DNA from: Bacillota bacterium
GTDB lineage: Bacteria; Bacillota_A; Clostridia; Christensenellales; Aristaeellaceae
Length of the DNA: 64,000 bases
Assembly (NCBI GenBank): GCA_023421735.1
Contig: JAEZSP010000023.1
Coordinates: 1 to 64,000 of the forward strand
Direction: 5' to 3'
Under the pieces are notes generated by a model, which was given only the letters and a program-made list of their open reading frames with translations, did no database searches and was not told the DNA's origin. Of this stretch, positions 28,353 to 37,049 are shown one piece after another; the stretch's first letter is position 1; each line of letters begins with the position of its first letter. Made by a program: the position numbers and the translations under genes.

Positions 28353-28564
28353 GCTTACGCATGAACTGCGTTCATACGTAAGCCAAAGGAACGAGGAACC
28401 GGATTTCTAAATTTTCTCACGAAAATTCCGGGCGAAATCCGGGGGCATGAACTGATTCATTGCCGGGCGGACATGCTCGCCCGGCAATGAATCCATTTTC
28501 ACCGGCAAAGCCGGTAAAAATGATCATACATGGAGGGCTGCGGCCCTCCAAACCTCCCGAGGTT
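28353..28564. other. Array of six consecutive hairpins
   Basis: The roughly 300-bp gap between the MFS gene and the epimerase promoter is almost all palindromes: 28353-28383 (GCTTACG...CGTAAGC), 28399-28442 (CCGGATTT...AAATCCGG with inner AATTTTC/GAAAATT), 28455-28492 (a perfect 15-bp stem, ATTCATTGCCGGGCG), 28501-28515 (ACCGGC/GCCGGT), 28532-28549 (GGAGGGC/GCCCTCC) and 28551-28564 (AACCTC/GAGGTT). One of them may end the MFS transcript, but six in tandem exceeds what termination needs. Confidence 0.75.
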
Positions 28565-28574
28565 CATACTTTCT

Positions 28575-29891
28575 TCATTCATGCGTTGGCCGTGGCCTTT
28601 TTATCCGCACCAGAAGCGAGACCCCGAACGAGATCAGCATCAGGCACATGGGAAAAACCACCATCATAAACCGGGCGGCCTCGGCGGGATTCGGCCCCGG
28701 CGCGGCGCCGGAATGGTATCCGAAAAACAGCAGAAGAAGCGCGAACACGCCGCTTCTGACGAGTCCTGAAAGGCGCGTCACGAAGCTGATGGCGGCAAAA
28801 TACGTGGCCTCGCGCCGCGCGCCGCTCTTGCGCGCGTCTTCCTCAATGAGTTCGGAGTTCACCATGTCGAGGTTCGCCGTCACCCCCGCGATGCCTGCGC
28901 CCACCAGCACGCCCGCAATCATCGCAAAGGTCAAGTGATGCGCCAGCAGCATCACGCCCAGCGCGAGCGCGAGCGTCAAAAGCGCACCGCGCCAAACTTT
29001 GACCGTGCCAAACTTGTTGATCAGTCGGTACCACAGATACATGGTAGGAATCGCCGAGACAAAGACCGCCGCGGAGAGGTAGGTGGCCGCGCTGTCCGGC
29101 TGACCGAGCGTGTATTTAATGAAGAAAGGAATGCCCGCAAGCAAAAGCCCCGTCGTTGCCGTGTAGAAAAAATGCGACACAGAGACGAGCCAGAAGTTTC
29201 GATTGAGCGCGACCGACTTGAGCGATTCGATGAGCTTGGGCTGCGGAAGTTCCGAAAATTCCGCGCGCTCCTTGCAGCCAAAGAAGGAATAGAGCATCAA
29301 AGCGCCGCCCAACACGCTCAGCGCAATCGCCGTGAACTGGTAGCCCTCCCGGTCGCTGCCTGCCATGTTGCCAAATACCGATACGATCATCGGAACCAGA
29401 GACACGCCGATGATCATGCCCACCAGCTGGAGCGCCTGCCGGATGGCGTTTGCGCGGTTGCGCGGCGCAGTCTCGCGAAACAACTCCGGCAGAAGCGAGT
29501 GATAATTGACCGTGGCGATGGTGTTCGCAGTCTCCGTGAACATCAAAAAGAAGGTGAAATAGGCGGCGAGCGCGAACTGCGTACGGAGGGACACCGGCGG
29601 ACTGAAAAACAGGATGGCGGCCAGCGCGAAGATGGGGGTCGCGGCGATCAGCCAGGGCTTGCGCCTGCCAAAGCGCGTGCGCGTCCGGTCGGAGAGGAAA
29701 CCGGAGATGGGATCGTTGAACGCGTCCCAGATGGCGAAAAGGATCGTTGCCCAGCCGATCGCACCGATGGATAGTCCCATTTTTTCGGTGTAAAAGAAGG
29801 TACCGTAAGAGACATACATATAACCCGTGATCGAAAGCCCAAACATCGCCAGCGCATAGCGCCAAGGCCGATTATAAACGCGCGTTTTCAT
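28575..29891 (-). CDS. MFS transporter of the glycoside-pentoside-hexuronide (MelB) type
   Basis: The 438-residue protein has about twelve transmembrane segments. The GPH-family loop motifs are WDAFNDPISGFLSDRTRTRFGRRKPW (spanning about 54-79) and a central REAP-like RETAPRNRANAIRQ. GPH members are cation symporters for sugars, glycosides or uronides. GAGGGA precedes the ATG. It lies 3 bp after the PIG-L deacetylase gene, so the two are probably co-transcribed, and it may import the substrate handled by the neighbouring oxidoreductase and epimerases. Confidence 0.88.
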   Translation of the reverse strand: MKTRVYNRPWRYALAMFGLSITGYMYVSYGTFFYTEKMGLSIGAIGWATILFAIWDAFNDPISGFLSDRTRTRFGRRKPWLIAATPIFALAAILFFSPPVSLRTQFALAAYFTFFLMFTETANTIATVNYHSLLPELFRETAPRNRANAIRQALQLVGMIIGVSLVPMIVSVFGNMAGSDREGYQFTAIALSVLGGALMLYSFFGCKERAEFSELPQPKLIESLKSVALNRNFWLVSVSHFFYTATTGLLLAGIPFFIKYTLGQPDSAATYLSAAVFVSAIPTMYLWYRLINKFGTVKVWRGALLTLALALGVMLLAHHLTFAMIAGVLVGAGIAGVTANLDMVNSELIEEDARKSGARREATYFAAISFVTRLSGLVRSGVFALLLLFFGYHSGAAPGPNPAEAARFMMVVFPMCLMLISFGVSLLVRIKRPRPTHE

Positions 29892-29894
29892 GCA

Positions 29895-30656
29895 CTAAAT
29901 TCCCTCAGCGTCGACAAAACAATGCATATGAAGCTGCGAAAGCGCCTTCACGCCTTCGCCGATCGCAAACCCGCGCCCTGCGGCGAGTTGAGAGCCCTTC
30001 ATTTGGAAATAATAGCGGTACATCTCCAGCGTCTCCGGGGTCATCTGGCTGTCGTGCAGCGCGATGGCCTCGAATTTCTTTTCAAAGTGCGGCGTGATGT
30101 CAATCACGGTGTTGGGATGCGCCGTAAAGTAAAACCCGATGCCGGATGGGGACCATGGCTTTAAACCGTCGTCTTTGGGGAAATGCGCCGTGCCGCTCAG
30201 GTGAAGTGCGTTTGCCGTCGCGCGGCCCGTAACGACGTGATCGTAGTGCCCCTCGTAGGGCAGCCACGGGTCGGGGCAAAAAACAATGTCCGGATGCGCC
30301 GCGCGGATTACGCCCGCAATCTCAATCGACAGCGCACGCACGTCTGAAAGCGTCGAATCTCCATACGGCAGGTAATAAAACGCGGTCACGCCCAGATGGC
30401 GCCCCGCAGCTTCCGTCTCTGCGCGGCGCTTGACCGCCGTGTCCGCCATGCGCGCGGCCCGATCCTTGTTCCCGAGATCGCCGTTTGTGACGGTAAGATA
30501 GCTGATTTCACAGCCCGCCGCCACCAGCGCCGCGACGATGCCGCCCATGCCGATCTCGTTGTCGTCCGGGTGCGGCTGCACGCACAGTACGCGCTTTGCA
30601 CGCATGATGTCCGGCGGCGCCAGAAGCGTCTTTACGTCAAACGCATTTTGATCCAT
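29895..30656 (-). CDS. PIG-L family deacetylase
   Basis: The 253-residue protein has the zinc-binding motif QPHPDDNEIGMGG (the usual HPDD) and the later GHYDHVVTGRA segment (HxDH type), typical of the LmbE/PIG-L fold. Members remove N-acetyl groups from GlcNAc-containing or related compounds. The ATG at 30656 has a GGAGGG site; an upstream in-frame ATG at 30719 adds non-family sequence. It is paired with the MFS symporter gene, suggesting uptake and deacetylation of an acetylated sugar conjugate. Confidence 0.88.
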   Translation of the reverse strand: MDQNAFDVKTLLAPPDIMRAKRVLCVQPHPDDNEIGMGGIVAALVAAGCEISYLTVTNGDLGNKDRAARMADTAVKRRAETEAAGRHLGVTAFYYLPYGDSTLSDVRALSIEIAGVIRAAHPDIVFCPDPWLPYEGHYDHVVTGRATANALHLSGTAHFPKDDGLKPWSPSGIGFYFTAHPNTVIDITPHFEKKFEAIALHDSQMTPETLEMYRYYFQMKGSQLAAGRGFAIGEGVKALSQLHMHCFVDAEGI

Positions 30657-30725
30657 AATATCCCTCCGCATCTTTTTTGCCATCATACCACCCCGTTCGC
30701 GTGAACGCAAGCATTTCACGCCCTC

Positions 30726-30886
30726 ATTGCCTTAAGGCACAAATGAAGTGGTGCGATGACACGCGGATTTTTCGTCAGATGCAATTGCATCTATCGAAGG
30801 TCTACCGGCGGTAAATCAAGATATTTGAAAGCGGCATATGGCGGGAAAGCAGCCGCCGGCGTGCCGCCGAATTGTGCGGGTCCTTA
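30726..30886 (+). repeat. Dispersed ~160-bp element, copy B (diverged)
   Basis: This copy shares the GGCACAAATGAAGTGGTGCGATG start, GCGGATTTTTCGTCAG, GCAATTGCA, and the AATTGTGCGGG end with copies A and C. The interior is more diverged. The nested stem is kept with changed bases (TACC-GGC-GGTA), as if pairing were under selection. The micro-ORF has lost its stop codon. It lies between the divergent PIG-L and pfkB genes, just upstream of the pfkB promoter. Confidence 0.75.
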
Positions 30887-30898
30887 ATGAAATTTCGC

Positions 30899-30927
30899 TT
30901 GCGACAGCCTGCAAAATGATGTATATT
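30899..30927 (+). promoter_or_regulatory. Promoter of pfkB-potABCD
   Basis: TTGCGA (30899-30904) and TATATT (30922-30927) are separated by 17 bp, immediately downstream of repeat copy B. Confidence 0.75.
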
Positions 30928-30954
30928 AATAAAAATTTATAAGGGGGTCAAGCG

Positions 30955-31965
30955 ATGAACGGTTCGATCGTTGTGGCGGGATACGCGGACGTCGACATCA
31001 TCAAGACCATTGATAATTTTCCGGATCGGCACGGCCTCGTGAGCGTTCTTGACATCAAGCGCGCCCTCGGCGGCGCGGCGTGCAACTGCACGCTCGACCT
31101 TGCGCGGCTCGATCCGGCACTCACCGTCCGGCCGCTCGCAGTTGTGGGCGACGACGAATACGGCGCGTTTGTCTTTTCCGAATACGAGAAATGCAAGAAT
31201 ATTGACACTTCGCTGATCGTGCGCGCGGGGCGTACGGCGTTTACGGATGTGCTTGACGAAGCAAAGACGCGCGTGCGTACCTTTTTGGTGTTCCGAGGTG
31301 CGAACGCGACGTTCGACGTGGATACGGTAGACGTCACTGCACTTGCGGATTGCGCGGTGTTCCACATCGGCTACATCTGCCTGCTCGACGCACTCGACCA
31401 GCTCGACCCGGAATACGGCACGCGCATGGCACGGCTTTTGAAGAAGGTGCAGGACGCGGGCATCATGACGAGTGTCGACGCCATCTACGATTCGACCGGG
31501 CGGCACGAGACGCTCATGCCCGCCGCAATGAAGTATGCGGACATCATGTGCGTCAACGAGCACGAGGCGGGCGCGACATTTGGCGTCCACCTGCGCGGGA
31601 AAGACGATCAACTGCGCGAAGATCTGCTCCCCGGCGTCTTGCGGGAATTCCGCAAAAATGGCTGCCGGAAGTGGGCGGTCATTCACGCGCCGGAGAGCGC
31701 ATGGGGCATTGACGAATCAAACGAAATCGTGCGCGTCCCTGGCGCGCTGTTGCCGGAGGGCTTTATCAAAGGCGCCGTCGGCTCGGGCGATGCATTTGTC
31801 AGTGGGCTTCTTTTGGGCGCGCGCGCGGGTATTCCGCTTGCCGCCGCCATGGAAGACGGCATCGCTGCGGCGATCACGTCGCTGACCGCGCCCGGCGCGT
31901 CGGACGGCGTACTCCCCATACCCGAGGCGCGGGCGCTTCTTAAAACACTCGCGCGCAGGAGCTGA
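30955..31965 (+). CDS. PfkB-family carbohydrate kinase
   Basis: The 336-residue protein is a ribokinase/PfkB-type sugar or nucleoside kinase. It shows the N-terminal GGAACN substrate motif (about 43-48) and the C-terminal anion-hole motif GAVGSGDAFVSG with the catalytic Asp. AAGGGGG precedes the ATG. It is followed 7 bp later by a full PotABCD-type transporter. This unusual pairing suggests that the transporter imports a compound that the kinase phosphorylates, not necessarily a polyamine. Confidence 0.9.
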   Translation: MNGSIVVAGYADVDIIKTIDNFPDRHGLVSVLDIKRALGGAACNCTLDLARLDPALTVRPLAVVGDDEYGAFVFSEYEKCKNIDTSLIVRAGRTAFTDVLDEAKTRVRTFLVFRGANATFDVDTVDVTALADCAVFHIGYICLLDALDQLDPEYGTRMARLLKKVQDAGIMTSVDAIYDSTGRHETLMPAAMKYADIMCVNEHEAGATFGVHLRGKDDQLREDLLPGVLREFRKNGCRKWAVIHAPESAWGIDESNEIVRVPGALLPEGFIKGAVGSGDAFVSGLLLGARAGIPLAAAMEDGIAAAITSLTAPGASDGVLPIPEARALLKTLARRS

Positions 31966-31972
31966 CCGGAGC

Positions 31973-33034
31973 ATGGACTTATTGGAATTAAAGGATCTAA
32001 GAAAATCATTTGATCAAACACGCGTCCTCAACGGGATTTCACTGTCGGTCCGCGAGGGCGAATTTGTGACGCTGCTCGGCCCGTCCGGCTGCGGAAAGAC
32101 CACGACCTTGCGCATTGTCGCGGGCATGATCGATCCGGATGCCGGCACGGTACGGCTCGCGGGCAAGGACATGGCAGGTCTCCCACCCGAGAAGCGCGAC
32201 GTCAACATCGTCTTTCAAAACTACGCGCTTTTCCCCCACATGAGCGTCGAAAAAAACGTCGCTTATGGGCTCAGGATTCGCGGTGTCAAGGCCGCGGAAC
32301 GCGCGAAACGGGTTTCTAAGATGCTCCGGCTCGTGCGGCTCGAGGGCTTTGAAAAGCGCATGCCCGCCCAGCTCTCGGGCGGACAGCGCCAGCGCGTCGC
32401 CATCGCGCGCGCGGTGATTCTGAACCCAAAATTGCTGCTTTTAGACGAGCCGCTCGGCGCGCTCGATCTGAAGTTGCGCCACGAAATGCAGCAGGAACTC
32501 AAGGCGATCCAGCGCGAACTGGGCATCGCATTTCTTTACATCACCCATGATCAGGAGGAAGCGCTCAACATGTCAGACCGCATCGCCATCATGAACGGCG
32601 GCGCGTTCGAGCAGGTAGGCGCGCCGGAGGACATCTACGAACGCCCCGCCACGCGCTTTGCCGCCGAATTCATCGGACAGACCAACCTCGTCAATTGCAA
32701 GGTCCAAAAAGCCGGGCCGTCCAGACTCACGCTCGAATTCGACGGCATGACCGTGCCCGCGCGCGCAACGCCGGGCATCAAAGTGGGCGATCAGGTGGCC
32801 CTGTGCCTGCGCACGGAGCGGGTCAACTACGCGGTCAATCCGGACGGCGCATGCGGCGTGCCGGGTGTTTTGAAATCGCGCCATTACGCGGGCGGCTCCA
32901 TCCGCTGCGTCATCGCGCTTCATTCCGGGCGCGAACTGGTGGCGATCGGCCATTCCGGCACGACCGAAGACATTCAGGTTGGCGACAACGTGTACGCCAC
33001 CTGGAACCCGGCTGAGGCGGCGGTTGTGCGATGA
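31973..33034 (+). CDS. potA: PotA-type ABC transporter ATP-binding protein
   Basis: The 353-residue ATPase of the spermidine/putrescine transporter group has Walker A GPSGCGKTT (36-44), the Q-loop FQNYALFPH, LSGGQ (134-138), the Walker B LLLDEPLGALD and the H-loop YITHDQEEAL. A C-terminal TOBE-like regulatory domain runs from about 240 onward. It is the first of four Pot genes, downstream of the PfkB kinase, and its stop overlaps potB (ATGA). The symbol denotes family, since the substrate is not proven. Confidence 0.88.
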   Translation: MDLLELKDLRKSFDQTRVLNGISLSVREGEFVTLLGPSGCGKTTTLRIVAGMIDPDAGTVRLAGKDMAGLPPEKRDVNIVFQNYALFPHMSVEKNVAYGLRIRGVKAAERAKRVSKMLRLVRLEGFEKRMPAQLSGGQRQRVAIARAVILNPKLLLLDEPLGALDLKLRHEMQQELKAIQRELGIAFLYITHDQEEALNMSDRIAIMNGGAFEQVGAPEDIYERPATRFAAEFIGQTNLVNCKVQKAGPSRLTLEFDGMTVPARATPGIKVGDQVALCLRTERVNYAVNPDGACGVPGVLKSRHYAGGSIRCVIALHSGRELVAIGHSGTTEDIQVGDNVYATWNPAEAAVVR

Positions 33035-33885
33035 AAAAAAAGCGTGCATCGATCTTCCTTGGACTGCCCATGGCGATTTGGACGTTTTTGTTTGTGGGCG
33101 TCGTGCTCGTCTATATCCTGGTTTTGAGCTTTCTCACGGCGGATCAGGAGGGCTACGGCGTCAAGGTTCTGTTCACCTTCAAAAACTACGCAAAGCTGTT
33201 CTCCGGGGCCTATTTCCAGGTACTCCTCAAAAGCCTTTTACTCGCCGCATACACGACCGCCATCTGTCTTTTGCTGGGCTATCCCTTTGGATACTTCATG
33301 GCGCGCGCTGGCAGCAAATGGCGGGGCATCCTCATGCTGTTGGTCATCGTTCCATTTTGGACGAACGCGCTTGTGCGCATCTACGGATGGAAGATCCTGC
33401 TGATGGGCGGCGGACCGATCAACGATTTTGTGCAATGGCTGGGACTTGTCGATCGGCCGTTGAAACTTTTAAACACATATGGTGCGGTTCTGCTCGGCAT
33501 GGTGTATGCGCTGATCCCGTTTATGATTCTGCCGACCTATTCGTCGGTCGAAAAAATGGATTGGTCGCTGGTCGCGGCGAGCCGGGACATGGGCGCGACC
33601 CCCGCGCGGGCGTTTTGGACGGTCACGCTGCCGCTTACCGCACCGGGCATGCTCGCGGGAACCGTTTTGACATTCGTACCGGCGGTCGGGCTGTTCTTCA
33701 TCAGCGATCTGCTGGGTGGAGCGACCGACGTATACGCCGGCAACCTTGTGCGCGACCAACTGCTCAAGGCGCGTGATTGGCCGTTCGCGGCGGCGATCTC
33801 TGTGATTCTTCTGATCCTCACGCTCCTGACGCTCTGGATTTATCGGCGCGCAGGCGGCAAGACAAACGACATGAACATCTTTTAA
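33031..33885 (+). CDS. potB: PotB-type ABC transporter permease
   Basis: The 284-residue membrane protein has about six transmembrane segments and the EAA loop pattern in VAASRDMGATPARAFWTVTLPLTAPGM. It matches the first of two permeases in spermidine/putrescine-type systems. The start overlaps the potA stop by 4 bp, and potC follows after 11 bp, so all are in one operon. Confidence 0.9.
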   Translation: MKKKRASIFLGLPMAIWTFLFVGVVLVYILVLSFLTADQEGYGVKVLFTFKNYAKLFSGAYFQVLLKSLLLAAYTTAICLLLGYPFGYFMARAGSKWRGILMLLVIVPFWTNALVRIYGWKILLMGGGPINDFVQWLGLVDRPLKLLNTYGAVLLGMVYALIPFMILPTYSSVEKMDWSLVAASRDMGATPARAFWTVTLPLTAPGMLAGTVLTFVPAVGLFFISDLLGGATDVYAGNLVRDQLLKARDWPFAAAISVILLILTLLTLWIYRRAGGKTNDMNIF

Positions 33886-33896
33886 GGAGGACGCGC

Positions 33897-34688
33897 ATGG
33901 AAAAAAAGAGCGCGTTCGCGCCCATCTATTTGACGGTCCTGCTGATCCTGCTCTATCTGCCCATCATCGTGGTGGTCCTTTACTCGTTCAATGCCAATAC
34001 CAGCCGGTTCACGTTCAGCTTCACGGGCTTCTCGCTGCAATACTATGTGGGGCTTCTGAACGACACGAAGGGGCTGGTCGCGGCGCTCATGACGAGCCTG
34101 GAACTCGCGGTGTACAGTTGCACGCTGTCGCTCGTGATCGGGACGCTGGGTGCGCTCGGCATGGCACGGGCAAAGCTGCGCGGGCAGGGTGCGATCGAGA
34201 TGACGTCTCTTCTGCCCGTCATGATTCCGGAAATCATCCTCGGCATGGCGTTCATGGCGGTATTCGCCTTTCTCGACATAAAAAGCGACATGATCAAACT
34301 CGTCATCGCGCACGTGACGTTCTGCGTTCCCTATATCTACCTAACCGTAAAGGCGCGGCTTTACGGGATGGATCCCTCGCTCACCGAGGCGGCGCGCGAT
34401 CTTGGCGCCGGTGCGATGCGCGCCTTTTTCTCGGTCACGCTGCCGCTGATTTTGCCGGGCATTCTCTCCGGAACGCTATTGGCGTTTGCGATGAGCCTGG
34501 ACGATTTTGTCATCAGCTTTTTCGTCTCCGACACGACGGTGACGCTGCCGCTCAAGATTTATTCATCGGTAAAGACAGGCGTGTCTTTGCAAGTCAACGC
34601 TCTTTGCACGGTGATGCTCGCCGTGGTATTCATTGCCGTCGCGTTCGCGCGGTTGCTCGCGCGCAGGGCACAGGCAAAAAATCAATGA
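33897..34688 (+). CDS. potC: PotC-type ABC transporter permease
   Basis: The second permease, 263 residues, has about six transmembrane segments and the EAA loop TEAARDLGAGAMRAFFSVTLPLILPGI, followed by the family phrase MSLDDFVISFF. An AAGGAGG site precedes the ATG at 33897, so the longer in-frame start at 33777 inside potB is not needed. It is followed by the binding-protein gene after about 50 bp. Confidence 0.92.
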   Translation: MEKKSAFAPIYLTVLLILLYLPIIVVVLYSFNANTSRFTFSFTGFSLQYYVGLLNDTKGLVAALMTSLELAVYSCTLSLVIGTLGALGMARAKLRGQGAIEMTSLLPVMIPEIILGMAFMAVFAFLDIKSDMIKLVIAHVTFCVPYIYLTVKARLYGMDPSLTEAARDLGAGAMRAFFSVTLPLILPGILSGTLLAFAMSLDDFVISFFVSDTTVTLPLKIYSSVKTGVSLQVNALCTVMLAVVFIAVAFARLLARRAQAKNQ

Positions 34689-34738
34689 TCCCTGACCTTC
34701 GCGTCAGAATCATACATCAAATGGAGGGAGAAACAACC

Positions 34739-35779
34739 ATGAAGAAGATCGCCGCGCTGGCACTCGCGCTCGCGCTCCTCCTCACCACCTGTGCTTTTGC
34801 GGAGGGAACCGAGGAGAAACTCCTGCGCGTGTACACCTGGACCGACTACATCGACGCCGACACGATCGCGGGGTTCACAGCCGAAACGGGCATCGACGTC
34901 GAGTACGTCTCCTTCGCCTCGAACGAGGAGATGCTCTTAAAGCTCGAATCAAACGGCGGGAGCGAGTATGACATCGTGCTCGCAAGCGACTACGTGCTCT
35001 CCATGGCGCGCAAAGAGGGGCTGCTCTTGCCGCTCGACAAGTCGCTTCTCCCAAATTATGGGAATCTCAATCCCGCATACCTCGGTCAGTACTACGACCC
35101 CGACAGCGCCTATACCATCCCCTACGCCGTCGGATCGCCCATGATCGTCTACAACCCCGACATGGTCGAAGGCGAGATCACGTCCTTTGACGATCTTTGG
35201 GATCCGCAGTTCAAGGATAGCCTATGTTTGCTCGACGACGCGCGGGTCATGATCGGCGCTGTTCTCAAGACCCTGGGTTATTCCTACAATACGACAAACG
35301 ATCAGGAACTCGCCGCGGCAAAAGAAAAGCTCCTCGCGCTCAAGGACAACGTGCGTGCGCTCGATTACGACACCGCGTATACCTACATCCTCTCCGGCGA
35401 GGTCGCGGCGGCATATCTGTTCACGCCCTACGTCGTCATCGCACAGATGGAGAATCCGAACCTCGTCGCGGTCTTCCCCGAGGAGGGCATCGGCTTCGGC
35501 ATTGATTCGCTCGTCATTCCCGTCAACGCGCCGCATCCGAACAACGCACACCTCTTCCTCGATTATCTCATGCGTCCCGAGGTCGCGGCGGGGGTCGCCA
35601 ATTATCAGCTTTACATCAATCCCAACAAGGCGGCTGAGACGCTCATTGATCCGTCGCTGCGGGGCTACGCGGCCCTCAATATCCCCGATGAGCTTCTGGC
35701 AACAGCCGAGTTCGTGAAAGACGTCGGCGCATACGAGAGCACTTATCAGGACATCTGGATGGAATTCAAGCTGAAGTAA
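34739..35779 (+). CDS. potD: PotD-type extracytoplasmic substrate-binding protein
   Basis: The 346-residue protein begins MKKIAALALALALLLTTCAFA; the LTTC is a weak lipobox, so it may be a lipoprotein or be released. The family pattern is clear in LRVYTWTDYIDADTIAGF and the late IPVNAPHPNNAHLFLDYL. The true ATG at 34739 has AGGGAG; the long in-frame extension upstream lies inside potC. It completes the pfkB-potABCD operon. Confidence 0.92.
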   Translation: MKKIAALALALALLLTTCAFAEGTEEKLLRVYTWTDYIDADTIAGFTAETGIDVEYVSFASNEEMLLKLESNGGSEYDIVLASDYVLSMARKEGLLLPLDKSLLPNYGNLNPAYLGQYYDPDSAYTIPYAVGSPMIVYNPDMVEGEITSFDDLWDPQFKDSLCLLDDARVMIGAVLKTLGYSYNTTNDQELAAAKEKLLALKDNVRALDYDTAYTYILSGEVAAAYLFTPYVVIAQMENPNLVAVFPEEGIGFGIDSLVIPVNAPHPNNAHLFLDYLMRPEVAAGVANYQLYINPNKAAETLIDPSLRGYAALNIPDELLATAEFVKDVGAYESTYQDIWMEFKLK

Positions 35780-35825
35780 ATTGGCGACCCGACGCCATAC
35801 ACGCCAATTCCCCAAGTAAAAACGC

Positions 35826-35867
35826 GTCGCCCCGGAGTTATTCCTCCGGGGCGACATCACTTTTTTT
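35826..35867 (+). terminator. Terminator of pfkB-potABCD
   Basis: GTCGCCCCGGAG and CTCCGGGGCGAC pair perfectly over 12 bp, followed by ATCACTTTTTTT. Confidence 0.92.
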
Positions 35868-35871
35868 CTAA

Positions 35872-36915
35872 TCAGATCCTCGTGTGCACGACCTCGTTCA
35901 TATCGGCGGACTTCTGGAGCGCCTCCATGAGCTTGACGACGCGCATCATCTGGGGATGGGTAACGATCTGCTTCGCCTCGCCCCGGACGGCCTTTGCGAT
36001 GTTGCGGTAATAATCGCGCACGTCGCTCTCGACCTTGGGCAGGGGATAGCGCTTAATGGTCTCCTCGGTGCGCGGCGCCATGGTCTTGGTCAGCCCTGCG
36101 GCGGTGACGACGGGCACGGCGTCGCGCTTCTCCCAATCGGAGACCATAACGATCTCGCCGTTGAGCGCCCAATCGTTGATGATCGCGGTGCCGTTTTCGC
36201 CCTGCACATACCAGCGCGGGAGATTGATGAAGTTGCTGGTGCCCACTTCGACCTGCGCAGTCAGGCCGCTCGCGAACGTGATGATCGCCTTGAAGCCGTC
36301 GTCCACCTCGTCGTTGGTGACGTGGGAATTGATGTTGTAAACCGAGATCACGTCCTCGGGCACGATCTGGAGAATCTGGTCGAGCATATGCACGCCCCAG
36401 TCAAGGATCATGCCGCCGCCCTGAAGTTTCGTATTGCGCCAATCACCGGGGACGCCGCGCGAACCGTGGACGCGCGACTCGATGTTGAACACGTGACCCA
36501 ACGTGGTCTCGGAATACAGCTTTTTGATGATCAGATAATCCTCGTCCCAGCGCCTGTTCTGGTGCACGGAGAAGATTTTGCCATACTTCTTCGACGCGTC
36601 GATCATCGCCTGCAGATCGTCCGCCGACAGCGTCACCGGCTTTTCGCTGATCACGTTCTTTCCGGCCTTCATGGCCTCGATCGCGATGGGCCTGTGAAAA
36701 TCATTGGGCGTCGCGATGGTGACGAGTTCGATGGTGGGATCGGCCAGAAGCGCCTCGAGAGAGGGGTAGGCCTTCATGCCCTTCTCCTCAGCCTCATGCA
36801 GCCTGTCCGCGCGGATGTCGTAGATGCCGGAAATGGTAAAAAGCTCGGGCATGGTTTTGATTTTATCGACGTGCCAGTGCCCCATTCCGCCGTAACCGAT
36901 GAGCGCCCAATTCAT
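35872..36915 (-). CDS. Gfo/Idh/MocA-family oxidoreductase
   Basis: The 347-residue protein has ALIGYGGMGHWH at the N-terminus, IATPNDFHRPI and SEKPVTLS with the catalytic-site Lys. It is the third member of this family in the window and is probably NAD(P)-dependent on a sugar, cyclitol or sugar acid. GGAGG precedes the ATG. A TATAAT box with a weak TTTCCA -35 lies upstream near 36955-36990. It is transcribed alone and converges with the potD terminator. Confidence 0.87.
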   Translation of the reverse strand: MNWALIGYGGMGHWHVDKIKTMPELFTISGIYDIRADRLHEAEEKGMKAYPSLEALLADPTIELVTIATPNDFHRPIAIEAMKAGKNVISEKPVTLSADDLQAMIDASKKYGKIFSVHQNRRWDEDYLIIKKLYSETTLGHVFNIESRVHGSRGVPGDWRNTKLQGGGMILDWGVHMLDQILQIVPEDVISVYNINSHVTNDEVDDGFKAIITFASGLTAQVEVGTSNFINLPRWYVQGENGTAIINDWALNGEIVMVSDWEKRDAVPVVTAAGLTKTMAPRTEETIKRYPLPKVESDVRDYYRNIAKAVRGEAKQIVTHPQMMRVVKLMEALQKSADMNEVVHTRI

Positions 36916-37049
36916 GTCGCAAGTACCTCCGTCTTTGTTTCAGGAACCCACGCTATTATATCACCCGGCTGCGGATATGGAAAGCAAATACTTGCCCTTA
37001 TTTGGGGTATCACGCGCAAAATCTTGCGTTTTTTTCATAAAAACATGCG

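Noticed and set aside
28267..28574. Small protein gene in the hairpin-rich gap
   Set aside because: No open frame with a ribosome binding site was visible; the region is dominated by palindromes.
37008..37040. Hairpin CGCAA/TTGCG with T-tract on the plus strand
   Set aside because: It looks like a terminator, but both flanking genes are on the minus strand and no plus-strand gene lies upstream.
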